This document shows positions 32,475-45,742 of a DNA stretch of 64,000 bases, piece by piece. Within the stretch, counting starts at the first letter, position 1; every line of letters starts with the position of its first letter. Both the position numbers and the translations under genes were made by a program. The notes beneath the pieces are model-generated. The model did not search any database. It was given only the letters and a program-made list of their open reading frames with translations, and was not told the origin of the DNA. The stretch is from Chelydra serpentina (taxonomy: Eukaryota > Chordata > Testudines > Chelydridae): contig JBAIAC010000018.1 of the NCBI GenBank assembly GCA_037349315.1, positions 4,650,001-4,714,000 on the forward strand, written 5' to 3'.

Positions 32475-34476
32475 CAACTGAAATTTCACACTGAAAATGT
32501 AAACATACACTTCCTCTTACATGTACTGGGTGAAAAATGAACAGAAAGAAAAGAAAGGATAATCTCCCTTATATCATTATATTTTGATTTTTTTCATTAT
32601 AGGGATCTTTGAAAATTCCACTGAGTCTATTCATTAGTATAAATGACAAAACCTTCTTTAAGGGCTTATGAATTTTTCTTTACAGTTTTTTCACAGTCCA
32701 GTATCTTTCATAGGAAGTTTTTCAACTTTTATTTTACCATTAGACCATGTTTACTGCCATTTTAATTTAAACTTAGCATGTTAATTATTTGAGCTTTTTA
32801 AAGCTGTGTTTAATAGAAACACTGAACTGAAACTTGTTTAAATACACAAATAATGAAAGTGAATTAAAATGTCATTAGATGGAATGTTAAATCTTGACTC
32901 TAGATTAATAATTTTCAGTGAATGGAAATAAATACACTTACTTACATATATACATATCTCTGGCACTTAGGTTCCTAATCATTTCCTTGGCAAAGAGAGT
33001 GATCTTTACTTTACAATATGAATGTATATGCTTTATACCACACAAAACCTTAAATCTGATATGGAACTAAAGGAATTGTAATACTTAAATACAACAAATA
33101 TCTACTTGGAGATTGTTCTTTGCATTTTAAATCATGTCTAGACAAGAAATTAGAATAACCCATTCCTTGCTTTATGTTGAAATTGGGCTAACCAAAGACA
33201 TCAATCAATTTCACACTATGGAGAAGTAATATGAAAAAAATGTGATAACAGTATATGGTGGCTGAGTTCTCTGTTGATTTTAGTATTCAGCCATGCACCA
33301 TTGGTATTAGGGACTACTATATTATACAGTATATGTTAAATGATGTTCCACTCCATGCAATGCTCTCACACTGTGAGCACATTAAAAGGAAAGTAAGAGC
33401 TATGCTTAGGACAGTATGAGGACCAACAATTCTTTCCAATAAATCCCCACAGCTAGCACCTTCCAGAAGAAGTGAGGCAGACTAACAGAAGTCAGGGAAA
33501 TTGATTCTGATGCTTTATGTTTTTGAATCAGAAAATGTTGAAATAAGCACTCCAGACAAATCTTTCAAACCTCTTTCAAAGCTACCGTAGTCTTCCTCCT
33601 TCATTGTAGATTCCCTCAACATGAGAATGGGAATTAGCCATTGTTTGAAAACAGAGGTCATACTGGAAAAAAATTGTGCCATGCATGACTAACAAAGTCC
33701 TCTCATTCATGAAGAAATTTGGATTTAAATTTCAAATCAGTCATGATCTCTACCTAAAACTGTTTTTGAGCTATGAAGAAAGTCAACTCTGCATTTCCAT
33801 GGAGATAGTTTGTGAAGCATAACATACGATGGGTCTAATCTTGTTTCATATGCCATTGCTTACCACCAAAATATACATTAGTCCTTGCTAAAGGAGCAAT
33901 GCAACTCGTGAAAGCAAGGTATATTTCCCATTGATAATACTCTTCTCTATATTGCAAAATAAGTTAATTGGAAATTTGTGGTAAGTGCATATTCTCTCTT
34001 TTCCTTCATCACTACTTTTCTATTCTGGGAGAATTAAGGTCAAATCTGAAGGCAGAATAGGTGATATGAGTGTGTATATCTGATGTGATCACAGTCCTAT
34101 GTCAAACTAAAAGAAAGTAAGACAAGAAAAAACGTTCAGCAGGTTACTTAGGTGGAAGTTTGTAAGATAAATGAATAAGGCAAATGTGGGAATTAATAGA
34201 AGAGCAGGCAGTTAGTAACCTGCAGTTAGTTTAACATACCCTTTAATATTTTTAATATAACTGAATCATAATGAAAAATATTTAGTATTTTTTGTATGAA
34301 ATACCCATTATCTTTATCAGCACACAAACAATATAGTAGAAAACATAGCAGGTAGAAGCTAGACGGGATCTCTGCATGGCTCCAAAGAAGGCTAACAGAA
34401 TGACTGACAAAAGAAAAGGGTATGTAATACATGTAATGATAGTCTGGAAATGCAAAACCATTTAAAATCTATAAAT
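32475..34476. other. No gene seen
   Basis: About 2 kb of AT-rich sequence without a bounded repeat or domain-bearing frame. Confidence 0.5.
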
Positions 34477-34481
34477 ATCAG

Positions 34482-35625
34482 TGTGACAGTGTACCCCATA
34501 AGGCTTTATGGGGAGATGCTTATAAATGTATATATGATGTAACTGGAATATGTTTTATGCTACATGTGCCATGTAACATATCTCTGTAAAAGTTATGATC
34601 TACTGAATCTATTCCTCCTGTTGTATGCATGTATCATTTTTGTAGTTGAATTTATGAATATTGGTTGTATTTCTTGAGAAAGGAACGTGCAGGTTAAGTG
34701 CCCAATCAAGAAACACTTAACAGACAATAGAACTTGCAGACACCAATCCACATCTGAGCTTTGCCAGGAATGTGGCTTGGCTGGTAAGGAACTGAGTTGT
34801 GCATGGACATGTGACTTGCCCATGTGACGCCTAAACTCCATTTTGTAACTGGATGCTACACAGGGAGAGGGAGGGGTGTCCACCCAGAGGAGAAAGTCTA
34901 TTTAAACCCCTGGGAGACCCCTCCATTTTGTCTTCAGATGGCTAAAGAGAGAGCCTCTTCACCCCCCCAAGGATATACCTGAAAGAAACTAGAACAAAGG
35001 ACTATAACAAAGGGGTGTGAGTGATTGCTGGACCCAGGCTAGGAGGACCATAACCTGTAAAAGGAAGTTTACTGGAACTGGTGAGGTTTTTATCTGTATT
35101 CAGTTTGATTAGACATAGACTTGCGTGTTTTATTTTATTTTACTTGGTAATTCACTTTGTTCTGTCTGTTACTACTTGGAACGACTTAAATCCTACTTTC
35201 TGTACTTATTAAAATAACTTTTTACTTATTACTTAAGCTGGAGTCCATGTTAGTACCTGGAGGGGGGCAAACAGCTGTGCATATCTCTCTATCTGTGATA
35301 TAGAGGGTAAACAGTTTATGAGTTTACCCTGTATAAGCTTTACACAGGGTAAAATGGATTTATTCAGGGTTTGAACCCCATTGGGAGTTGGGCACCTGGG
35401 TGTCAAAGGCAAGAACACTTCCTAAGATGCTTCCAGGCAAGCCTACAGCTGTTAGGGGACGTGGTTCAGACCTGGGTCTGGGTTTGCAGCAGGCTAGTGG
35501 GTCTGGCTTAAACCAGACGGGATTCTGGAGTCCCAATCTGGAAAAGGCAGGAAAGCAGGGGCAGAAGTATTCTTGACACATCAGGTGGCAGCCCCCAGGG
35601 TATACCGTGATACCAACCTGTCACA
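34482..35625 (+). mobile_element. Solo LTR, 1144 bp, TSD ATCAG
   Basis: It begins TGTGACAGTGTACCCC and ends caacctgtcaca, flanked by a perfect ATCAG (34477-34481 and 35626-35630). A TATA-like tatttaaacccc near 34898 lies upstream of an attaaaata signal near 35207, giving a U3-R-U5 order on the plus strand. Terminal TGTGACAG/CTGTCACA is an 8-bp inverted repeat. I recognise the family as a turtle LTR with an unusually long R/U5. It has no internal coding sequence. Confidence 0.9.
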
Positions 35626-36287
35626 ATCAGAAGTTAAAGATGTCCAGGAGCTGACATCTCCTCTTCCCACCCCCACCCCTCTCTTTTTCTCTCTAAATAA
35701 GCCATTTAAAATATATGTATCAGAAATTCAGATATTCAGGGACTAATTTCACTGAATAAACCAGCACTTACACAAACAATAAGTCAGTCAGTTGCTAACC
35801 TTGGCAATAATGCACAGGCAATATTTTTACAAGAACGAGCTATCTTCATTTCTATTCACTACAAATATAATTTTCCTACATTTTCCTCTCACACTGCTTT
35901 TACATTGTCATAACTGCATTGACTTCAATGAAAATTATTCTGCTTTGCATCAGTGTAAATTAGAGCAGTTTATACCAGAGCAGTTTAAAAAGAGTAAATA
36001 TTTATTGTGGACGATGCAAAGAAAATTCCATTTTCCACTTTCATGCAAATTCCTGGAGCTTCCGCATGTTGTATTGCAAGAGAGGATCTTTTAAATTAAT
36101 TTTTATTCACTCCCCTTAACTCCAAGACTGAAAGCCAGTTCGTCTGCTGCTTGAAGCATAACACGACATAGTCTCACAGGGAAGCAAAAAGTGATCATGT
36201 CACACCCCTTCTAAGTTCTCTATATTGGCTCCCTTCAAAGTTCCTAGTTGGATTTAGTTGGCCCTGTAGGTTTTCAAAGTCATGTAA

Positions 36288-36403
36288 GCTATGTCTACAC
36301 AGTCTTTTGGAGCCCACAAGATCAAGCCCCACAAGCCCAAGTCTATTGATCTGAGCTGGGAGGCTTGCTCCTATGGGCTCCAAAATGCTGTGTAGACGTA
36401 CCC
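36288..36403. mobile_element. Short Harbinger-type MITE, 116 bp, TSD TAA
   Basis: Inverted ends GCTATGTCTACACAG and ctgtgtagacgtaccc continue inward as an almost complete foldback (ttttggagccca / gggctccaaaa). TAA lies on both sides (36285-36287 and 36404-36406). Confidence 0.85.
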
Positions 36404-36406
36404 TAA

Positions 36407-36480
36407 GGGTTTGATCCAGTGCACATTCAGGTCAATGGACCAACTCCTGTGGACTTCAATTGGCAGCAGATTGGGCCCTG
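36407..36480. repeat. Foldback repeat (family A)
   Basis: gggtttgatccagtgcac ... ggtcaatggacc ... ggacttcaattgg ... agattgggccctg is an eroded near-palindrome directly next to the MITE at 36288. Confidence 0.55.
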
Positions 36481-37049
36481 CCTGTATTGAACACTACCTC
36501 CTTGCCCCTTGTCTTGGCAAGTGTTCGTTATCTGAATACTTGCCTCTCAGCGAAGTATAACTGTTCTCTTTAGGTCAAGGGCCCATCACAGCTGCAGACT
36601 GTGGACTCAGAGAAGTGCAGGAGCTGCAATCTTGGTGCCCTAAAGTGGGTGGGAAGGGAGGAGCCATAGCCTCCCCCATCCACACTAGCCCTGATGTGGG
36701 CTAGATAACTGGAGTCAGGGAGAGAGCAGTCACCCTAAGCTCTGGGCTGCTTGGGGTGAGATTGTGGCTTTCTCTAGCTCAGTACCGTCCCACAGGGCAG
36801 CACAGCTCCCCATGGATCACACATATCGGTTACCAGTGGCAAAATGTCATCATTTGGCCTTAAATATCAAAGCACAGTAGAAGTAAGTGTTATGGTCATA
36901 TGCAGAGCAAGTTTATCTCAGTTCCTGTTCAAAATGGATTAACAATAGGTTGTAAATATCCTTAAGAGCCAATCATGCATTCTTTCACACCCTAAACTCC
37001 CAGTTGATTTTGGGTTGGTAGTTTTGGGTGCAAAGGGAGTGCAAGATTA

Positions 37050-37131
37050 GGCTTTTAGCATCTGGTTAAATACCTACTGAAGTGGATGGAAAGACTGCCA
37101 ATGACTTCAAAGAGCTTTGGATCAGGTCCTT
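37050..37131. repeat. Foldback repeat (family A), half eroded
   Basis: The right half, ccaatgacttcaaagagctttggatcaggtcct, is well kept; the left half (ttaaatacctactgaagtgg) is diverged. Confidence 0.5.
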
Positions 37132-37842
37132 AGGCAGCAATTTCATGATCACTGGAAGAATGGTTTAAAAACAGATAGGTATTTTTCAGAATTTTCAGTA
37201 TGCTTCATTATGGGGGGTTAAAGGGTGCAAGAAAAGTTACCCATTACCTTTTATATTTTTCTTACTGTACCTTGTCTTGCTACAACTTCAATTGATATTC
37301 TCTGTTTTAGAATTCAAATTAATAATTCAGTAGAATCATTTTGGTCTTGTTTGTATTGCACTTCAGTCAGTTCATTCTCATCCAATCTTTCTCTCTTCTA
37401 GGCACTGACAAAGCATATACACAGCACCATCTGTTTTTGATGAGGTGGGAGGGAGAAATGAAGAGATCCACACAAACACACACACACACACAAGACGTAG
37501 AGTTGCCCATTAAACAGATTGCATTAAATAGATTGGGCAACAGAAGAAAGTGGTAGAACTTAGCATGACTGACTCCTTCAGAACAGAGAAGCAATTTCCC
37601 AAAAAGACATTCTGAGATCTTTCAAATAGGAAAGGACAAGGTAACCCACATGAGAGACTATATACTTCATAGGGATCAACAAAACCTTCTTATGCCAGAA
37701 AGATCAAAGAGAATGAACATGGATGCCTGAAATTTGCCATCATTGCAGGAGCATATTAACCAATAAAACATGTCCTGTCTGTGAAATATCCAAGCTAAAA
37801 GCAGGATTTAAAGAGAGCAAGGAAATCTGATGGTTTCTAAAA

Positions 37843-38205
37843 CACCGGTTTTCAAACTTTTTGAGCTGAGCCCCCACCTCTTTGAATGATAATTTTTGGT
37901 TGTGTCCCCCCTCCCAACCTAGACAAAAATAGACACAATACCTGCCTCTCCCCGCTCAGGTTTTCAGGGTGGGGGAAGCCTCAGGGGGTGGAGCCAGCAC
38001 TAGGCACAGAGGCTGCCAGGAGCGTAAATCAGTGCAGCCATGGCAGATGTTGACACTGACCCATAGGCTGGATGGCCCGCTGAGGTGAGTCGGGGGTGGC
38101 GGTGGTGTGGGGCTGGCCCAAGATGCCAGGCGTCACCACTCGCCCCCTGAACATTCCTCCATACCCCACTGTAGGGGGGCCTGCCCTACAGTTTGAAAAC
38201 CTCTG
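37843..38205. mobile_element. hAT-type MITE, 363 bp, TSD TTCTAAAA/G
   Basis: The inverted ends are caccggttttcaaacttttt and cagtttgaaaacctctg. The 8-bp duplication TTCTAAAA (37835-37842) against TTCTAAAG (38206-38213) differs at one base. It has the same end family as the element at 41401-42106. It is non-coding. Confidence 0.82.
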
Positions 38206-38213
38206 TTCTAAAG

Positions 38214-41200
38214 CATGGGCCCAACAATTGCTCATTAGAGGGAAGCTGGCATCTCCCTTCCTGTAGGGATCAATTTGTATTTAATGCACAACAATCAGCC
38301 TACCAGAAATTGATTGAATGAATTGTTAAGTGTATTTAGGACACCTAATTTCTTTTAAAGTGATACTGAAATATTTATAGAGTATTGCATACTGTAGGCC
38401 AAATTCTACTCAAGGGTGCTCACATATGACTCTCAAGCCATTTACAACACACACTTTGCTTCTCTACAGAGGAAAGAGGACACTAAACTATCTAAACTCC
38501 TACATGCCACAAGGGGCACAACAGTGGTTCCCTTAACTCACCCAACAATATTGTTAATCTATCCAGCTATACTCTTAGGCAAGTTACTTAGGGCCTGACT
38601 CTTCTCTCTCTCAAAATCAGGACTGACTCTACTTAAGTCAAAAGAATGATACCAGAGTAAAGCATGTGTACGTGGGAGGAGAATCAGTACCTTAATCTCT
38701 CATCTGTATAATGGCCAAGTCATGGTAGCAGCATAGTTAGTTAGTATACAGAAGCTCCTCCCCTGGATTACCTCCGACCTCCATATAGGCTCTAGAGGCT
38801 GACAAAGGAACATGCTGCAGAGGTTCTTCTTCCTCCTCCTGCATCCTTTGTCCAGATCTACCAACTTTAGCTCCTGTCCAGCAGTTTAAGTGGAGAGCAC
38901 AGTCCAGGCCACTGTTTTGATCCAACTCATGGTTGAAAGGCTTCTACATTTTAAAGGATAATATGAAATGCCGCTCAAAACGTACAAAGCCAAAATAGGT
39001 GTCCACAGTTGTATATTCTTTTCCTTGATGTCCTACACTATGATCACAAAGCTCTGTGCATACTTACAATTTTACCAGGGTAGATGCAATAATTAGCTCC
39101 ACCAAACAGAAGAATTTTTTTCTCCTTCTTTTGGTCCTGACATTTTTCTCTCTCAAACTGATACTCGTTTTGAAAGTTTACAGCTCATCAAGCGGAATTC
39201 TCTTTCTTTCTTTTTAATAGTCAAAATAACAATAAAAAATCACTGAAAAAAGCAGAAGATGCTTTAATCATTTCCAACCAGTATAAGAAATAAGATATTT
39301 CATCCGACTGACACTTGACAAACAGATTTTTTTTTATTTTTTGCCCGTACTTGTCAGTTCCAAGCACTTTTGAAGTTAATCAAAATCATCTTTTTCTTCT
39401 TTTTTTAAAGTGATTAGGCACATGCTATGAATAAGGGACAGTACATAGGCTGGTGGAGGTCAGGAATATCTTATTAGTAAGTGAATACAAATGGTACATA
39501 CAGGAAGAAAACTAGCAATCATTATACCTTTCTTTTTAAAGACATTGAAAATCTTAGTTTGAATTCAGTCCCAAATATAAAGGCTAACTGTGATTCTGAA
39601 AACTCTGTTGCCTATGAAGAGAAATAATTTTCAGATCATATTCCCAGATGACAAATTCTTCCTTGTGTTAGCACATCTGGCTAGGTGTATGGAGGTCTAA
39701 ATGTAATGTGTGCAGGTGGAAACAGAATTTTCCAGAAGTTGCCAATACTGTAATTGTGTTCCTCAATTTTTTGATGCCCAACATGAGTTAACTAAGCTCT
39801 GATTTTCACCAGTGCTGAGGGACAGCAATTGAAGTCTCAGCACCTCTAAATAGTGGGCTCTACTTGTTACAAGAACCAAAAGCTGTTCTTTCAAATCAAT
39901 GTTATTTTCTGAAAATATGGGCGTTAGTTTTTTAGACCTCATTTAATTACTGTAATTATCTGTGCATTTCTATATAGCCCATATGCGCAATCTCTCTCAG
40001 TCTCTTTAGGGGCAATACTTTTTTATCCAAAAAATAATAAATAGATGATGCAATATTTGCAGATGAGATGAAAGGAGTCAATTTTACATCCACAGACACC
40101 TGCCTCAAACACCATATTAATGGCATTTAGTCTTCAGCATCTTTGGATTTAGCCCCTCTCATGCTGCTAAATAAATATTTTACCTGTCATCAGAAATTGC
40201 ACACTCTCACATTACTCTGTTTCTATAACCAGAAAGATCAAAATTAAACCACATCTGTCTGATAATGTCTTAAGCTGCCTAGATGGTTTAGCTCTCTTGG
40301 GGCTGTATCCCAAAGACTGACTTAAAGTTGCTGGTTTGGCCTGTGGTCTAAATCAGAGTGACTTGCAAAACTGTGTGTATGTCAGCCTTCCCCTGAGGTC
40401 AGATTTGTTGTTCCCTGTTTACAACAATGAAGTCCCTCAGTACTATCTGTTTCTGCAAGAAGAATAATTTGTTTACTTCATACCAATATTTGGTATGGGG
40501 CATGCTCACTTAACCAGAATGTGCATAGGAAGATTTAAATCTAAACTACTGTTACTAGTACTTCTGAATCTAGTCTAATGTACTGTACATATAGATGGAC
40601 AGACAAATTCCATTTCCCCAAGATACTACATACTGTTTATACAGTGTAGCCTGCAGTAAGAAAGCTGGTTGGGAGGAGGAGTTTTGACAAACCCCTGGGG
40701 CAATGTATTTTGAGGTGTTATAAAATGCTGAACAGATTTCTCAGTGGGCAAAACAAAGGTTAAGCTCTTAGATTGGAGAAAGATCTGGGATAATGAAAGG
40801 AGATTATAAGGTTTCCTCCTGCTCCCCCGCACTGTATGCTTTCAAAACACATGCTTTATCACCACTCAGGAGGCATATATTAACACTATATCTGACTGCT
40901 AACTCTGAATAGGAGAAGACCAATAGAAACCCAATCACGTCTCCTAGAAATGTCTGCCTCATGAAGGAAAGAATGTTTTAACTGATAAAATTCCTGTTGG
41001 AATAACATGAAATAGCATTCAGTTCAGTCAAAAAGTATGCAGGCATATTACTAAACTATTAGTGGTTTGGACAGTGGATCATATAAATATAATGAGGCTA
41101 TTGTTTTTCCCTCCCAGAGAAGCAAATCCCATTCCCCTTTGGGCTTCTCTGCAGGGTATCAGCAAAGCTCTGATTTGCCTCTGCCATGAAGAATACTCAG

Positions 41201-41392
41201 CACTATATTGGAGACAGTCACTCATTGGATTGATGGGGACTTCCGCCATGTAACCAATTGCACTTGGTTCTGGATGAGGTTCGTGCTAATGCTGAAACTG
41301 CCCTTGCTACTGAATCTGTATAAGTGATGGAATTTTCTTGATAGGAGCATCACAAGGGTTCACCTAGCCAGGCATTATTGTGAGGCTAGTTC
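38214..41392. other. No gene seen
   Basis: About 3.2 kb of AT-rich old sequence. A foldback-style piece (gggcctgactcttc ... ggaggagaatcagtacc) lies at about 38590-38695. Several poly-T/poly-A runs. No domain-bearing frames. Confidence 0.5.
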
Positions 41393-41400
41393 CACTATAT

Positions 41401-42106
41401 CAGTGGTTTTCACACTTTTTTTCTGGCGACCCAGTTGAAGAAACTTGTTGATGCCCATGACCCAACTGAGCTGGGGATGAGGGGTTCAGGTTGTGGAGGG
41501 GACTCTGGGCTGGGGCAGAGGGTTGGGGTGTGGGAGGGGGTCAGGGCTCTGGGCTGGGGGGTGCAGGCTCTGAGGTGGGACTGGGGCTGAGGGGTTTGGG
41601 GTGTTGGCTACGGGTTTAGGGGGGGCTCAGGACTGGGGCAGGGGATAGAGGCGCAGGGTTGGGCTGCGGGCTTACCTCTGGCAGCTCCTGGTCAGCGGTG
41701 CAGCTCGGGTGCTGAGGCAGGCTTCCCATCTGTCCTGGCACCATGGACCATGCTGTGCCCCGGAAGCGGCCAGCAGCAGGTTTGGCTTCTAGGCAGAGTC
41801 ACGCAAGTGGCTCTGTGCATCTCTCGCCCACAGGCACGCCCCCTCCCAGCCGGAGTTGGTGCTCGGGGCAGGGGCAGCGTGCGGAGCGCCATGGCCCTCC
41901 CGCCTAGGAGCCGGACCTGCTGCTGACCGCTTCCAGGATGCAGCGCGGTGTCAGGACAGGTAGGGACTAGCCTGCCTTAGCCCGGCAGCACCGCCGACGG
42001 GACTTTTAACAGCCTGGTCGGCGGTGCTGACCAGAGCCTCTGCGACCCAGTGCCTGACATTCCGCAACCCAGTACTGGGTCGCGACCCGCAGTTTGAAAA
42101 CCACTG
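41401..42106. mobile_element. hAT-type MITE, 706 bp, TSD CACTATAT
   Basis: Ends CAGTGGTTTTCACACTTTTT and cagtttgaaaaccactg are inverted. A perfect 8-bp duplication CACTATAT flanks it (41393-41400 and 42107-42114). The left half is a ggggttggggtg-type G-rich degenerate tandem (41470-41660). The right half is CpG-rich and keeps frames open by composition. No transposase is present. It shares end sequence with 37843-38205. Confidence 0.92.
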
Positions 42107-42261
42107 CACTATATTATGCAGGTTGGAGGAAGAATGGACAAAGCCATCAGTTCTTAATAATGCAGTCAAAAATTATGTGGCAAGTGTGAACTTCTGTCTG
42201 TTCTGGAGCAGTCAAGGGTTTTTGTGGCATGCTCTGATGCTTACCTATTCATCATCCTACC

Positions 42262-42745
42262 CAAGGGTGAAAGTGGTATTAAACACTTACCAGTACGGGG
42301 GCCCCAGATGCGGGGCCCTGGAAGGGGTGGGGTCTCGGGAGGAAGGGGCGGGTCTGACGGTCAGCCTCCCTCATCCAGCCCATCTGTGCTGCCTGGCTCG
42401 CGCTGCCCGGGGCTCTGGCAGTGATTTAAAAGGGCCCGGTGTTCCGGCCGCTGCTGTAGTAGCAGCAGCAGTGGAGGCTGGGAGCCCCGGGCCCTTTTAA
42501 ATCACCAGCCCCAGGGCTGCTGCCCCTTTTGCCCCGCCCCCGGTGGCGGCCCTGCTGATAAGGTCCCTACCGGCAGGGCCGCCAACGGTGGGGCAAAAGG
42601 GGCAGCGACATTAAAGTGCTGCTGTGGCAGCGCTTTAAGGAGGGTCCTTTGCCACAGCAGCGCTTTAACGTCGGCTGCATACGGGCCGGTACCGGCTTCT
42701 TACCGGTACACCGTAGCGGCCCGTACCAGCCCACTTTCATCCCTG
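42262..42745. mobile_element. hAT-like MITE with internal palindromes, 484 bp
   Basis: Ends CAAGGGTGAAAGTGG and ccactttcatccctg are inverted, flanked by ATCCTACC (42254-42261) and ATCCCACC (42746-42753), an 8-bp duplication with one change. Inside are two long hairpins: gtgatttaaaagggcccgg (42421) with its complement near 42487-42505, and ttaaagtgctgctgtgg (42611) with its complement near 42650-42668. Several ccggtaccgg/gtaccgg motifs occur. Non-coding. Confidence 0.82.
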
Positions 42746-42854
42746 ATCCCACCAAAATGTTTTTGGTATGTTCTATTCAAATGTTCTATTCAAAATATGG
42801 CTGGGTATTTGATCTCTCTCTGCTTCTTAACTCCCACTTTAAGAGAAATATAGT

Positions 42855-43045
42855 GGGAGGCAGGACTATCTGAGTTCTAATCTTGGCTCCAGGAATGACT
42901 TTCTCTGTGGCCTTGGGCAAATCATCTAAGATCCCTGTCTGTTTCTTCACTTTGTAAGATCGGGAGTGATAATGCTTTTCTACCTCACAGAGACATTTGG
43001 AGGGTGAAACTCTTTGATGATTAGAAGTGCTAAATATTATTACAC
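42855..43045 (+). mobile_element. MIR-like SINE, diverged
   Basis: gtgggaggcaggactatctgagttctaatcttggctc resembles the tRNA-derived head with B box. It is followed by gtggccttgggcaaatcatc (the CORE motif) and a tail ending aaatattattac. Confidence 0.7.
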
Positions 43046-43439
43046 ACCTAAAGATTAAAACTACTAGCACTGTTTTTTTTTTAAAAATGTTTTATATTTG
43101 CATCTTTCTCAAGATGCCCTGCCAACCCCTTGCAACTCACTCCCTCTGTTGCACCCTAGTGGCAAGTTCTGAATTACTATCCCTTTGACCACTATCAAAA
43201 TGCTTTCAGGACAAATGGGGGGATGGCATTTACAAACTACAGAGAGCTTACTGTAGTTAATTTATAATTCTGTAGTGGAGGGATATAATAAGTAATAGGA
43301 TATGGAGCTTGAGTCTGATGTTCCTTACACCAGAGTAATTAAGGAATAACAACTGTTATCAGATTTTCTCATAACTTTGGGGTACGCTGATTTATTAGGG
43401 TTACTCTTCTGGGGGAGGGGTCGGCAATTCTATCAATGT

Positions 43440-44420
43440 ACTGCTTGTGTCACTTGTGTTCTCATACGGAGCTCTACTTCTCCCTGCTGCAAGTTCCCTC
43501 CCAATGGGGCTATCCTGTAGGACCTAGGGTCCCCAGGGCTGGGCTCTTCCAGCCCCAGAATCAGATGAACACGCGCACACACATTAACAGAGCACATCTG
43601 AGAGGACTGGGTTAATCAGCACTCCCACGCTGACCCCTTATATATCCCTGGACTCAGTAGGCTGGGTCGAACAGCACTTCCAAGCTGCCACCCTCATATG
43701 TCCCAGGTTCAGCACGTCCCTATCCCCACTTTCATGTTATAAATGTTCTGTTAGTAACCCACTCGATGAGCAAACCCCACAGGATTTTTGGGTGCTGCGG
43801 GGATCTTTAGCTTAGGTACAAGGAACGCTGCTGCAGGTCGAATGAGGAAGTCAAAAAACACCACGAGGGGGAGGGGGAGAGAGAGAGAGAGAAGCAACAA
43901 GCTTAACCATGAAAGTTATTTATTGCCAGGTCATAACCATACAAGGGGAGCCAAACAAACAAAACAGTTATAATATTAAATCTAACTTAAATTTGATTAC
44001 AAAAGTCAGGTTTAGAAAACTAGAACTGATCACACAAGTCAGGGTCAGAAGGCTATATCTAGAGAGAGAGAAAGCTGGGTTCTCACCACTCCATAAAGCT
44101 TGAATTGATCGGGGTTCCCAGGTGATGGTGGTAGCTGAGGGTCCAGAGTGCTGGAGACAGGCAGAGCCCCCAGCATGACCAGTCAGGAGAAGATGAAGTC
44201 CCAATGGAACTGATGCAGATTTTGGATCCAGGCATCAGAGCACTTACTTGAGCATGGGCAGGGGTTTTTGTAGGGAAAGAACAATGGTTCAAGGGAGAAC
44301 AGTAGATTTGTTTGTGGGTAAACTGATGGTTCAAGGGAGTGTACCAAAGTTGTTTTGTTCAGGCTAGACAATAGGAGCTGATTATTCCTGGAGCTCGCTC
44401 GCAATGCAATTAGGCAGCTT
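43440..44420 (-). mobile_element. Probable LTR-like region, reverse strand, ends unclear
   Basis: The reverse strand has AATAAA (plus 43919-43924), and a weak TATA-like ctacaaaaacccc lies about 340 bp upstream (plus 44262-44275). The intervening sequence (catgaaagttatttattgcc, cacgagggggagggggagag) matches my memory of a turtle ERV-type LTR. No TG...CA ends or target duplication could be fixed. A GA microsatellite lies within (43866-43893). Confidence 0.4.
43866..43893. repeat. GA-rich microsatellite
   Basis: gaggggg followed by (ga)n, about 14 GA units with interruptions. Confidence 0.85.
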
Positions 44421-45603
44421 CAGTATTTTGGATTCCAATAAAGGATTTATTACTAGAATTGGTCTCATAAGTACTGAGCTGGATGTGTGCAGGTGTTGGT
44501 TCATTAACATCTGGAGCAGAGATCCCCCATCATGCAGTGCTTTCCTGCTTTTCTGGTCCCAGAGTTCAGTGTGGTTCTTGTCTTGGAATCTCTGTTCTCC
44601 ATTCTGTATGCTAATGGAGATGCCTCCCTGTCCCATCTTTGATGTAAATGAGGCTAGGGGAGTTTTCTTAATCGTGTCACCCTTGTCCGGAGGGGTTTAG
44701 GTGTGTCTTCCAACACCTTTTCATTGCTTTCTGTAAGTCTTTCTTCTGATGGCTTTGGTTCAAGCAGAGGCTGGGGGGAAGGGGGCGGGGAAGGTCTTTC
44801 GTGAGTCAGACAGACTGGGTACTGTGCCCTGGTTCCCCAAGCACACAGAGCTGATAGATAACACAACATTGAAGTCAGTGATGCTATGCCAATATGGAAC
44901 TGGTATAAGTGACATCAAAAACAGGCTTTCCCATCTCTACAGGACTAATCCAGTCCTAAGTCAGCTGTGTCTAAATAGTTACCATATAACCTCTGTCTGA
45001 TGGAATGCATAAAAGGAGGAGGTGGTGGTCTCAGGTCACACTGCATTTGGCAGCGGTAGTGGGTTCTTACCTGTCTCATCTCTGACTCAGGTTCCCTAAC
45101 TCAGGGTCTCAGTTTCCCCCTGCAACCAAAGCAAAAAGTGCTTCCCTTGTGGGCCAAGCAAAAAAAAAATCCAAATGGAAACAAACAGGTCCTCCAACCC
45201 TGTGCTCAATAGTGCTCAATAGCTTTTCTTCTTGGTGTGGGGGCTTGTGCTGCATCCCTTATGCCTTTCCTTTACGATGGATTGATGCTTTTTGGCTTAC
45301 AAGTGGTTTTGGACCAAAAAAAAAAAAGGCTTTTCAAACTATATGAAAGGAAAACATTTGTACTTTTCAAAAATTTCTGAGTTATCCTCAAAGTTGATTT
45401 TGATTTGCAGCTGAGATTTGGGTAAATGAAAAATATCTATAACTATTTTAGCAACGAATTTAATAAAAATTAAAAAGTCAATAAATGTGAACAATGAATT
45501 ATTTTGAAAAAGTCACATTTTTTCATTAATATTAATTTTGAAAAAGGGCAATTTTTTGACAAAAAGAAATGATGTTAAAAAGTTTCATCCAGCTCTAATG
45601 GTC
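44421..45603. other. No gene seen
   Basis: Mixed sequence with a plus-strand TATA-like gcataaaaggagg at about 45007 whose context I cannot resolve. Frames on both strands overlap without domains. Confidence 0.45.
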
Positions 45604-45742
45604 TTTAGGGTCCTTATCCAGCAAACACTAACGTGCATGCTTAACGTGCATGCTTACTCTGAGCTACTCCATTAATTTACAAGGGACTATTCATAGTAGT
45701 AAAACTAAGGTTGTGCATAAGGGTTTGCAGGATCAGGGCCTA
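45604..45742. repeat. Foldback repeat (family B), best copy
   Basis: tccttatccagcaaacac at the left end and gggtttgcaggatcaggg at the right end are inverted copies. A small tandem duplication (acgtgcatgctta twice, about 45630-45656) lies in the left arm. Confidence 0.6.

Noticed and set aside
37383..37486. Exon after a tttctctcttctag acceptor
   Set aside because: The only donor (atgag|gtggga) is weak and the frame has no recognisable content.
42024..42500. 158-codon plus-strand frame
   Set aside because: It starts in one hAT MITE and ends in another, crossing both target duplications.
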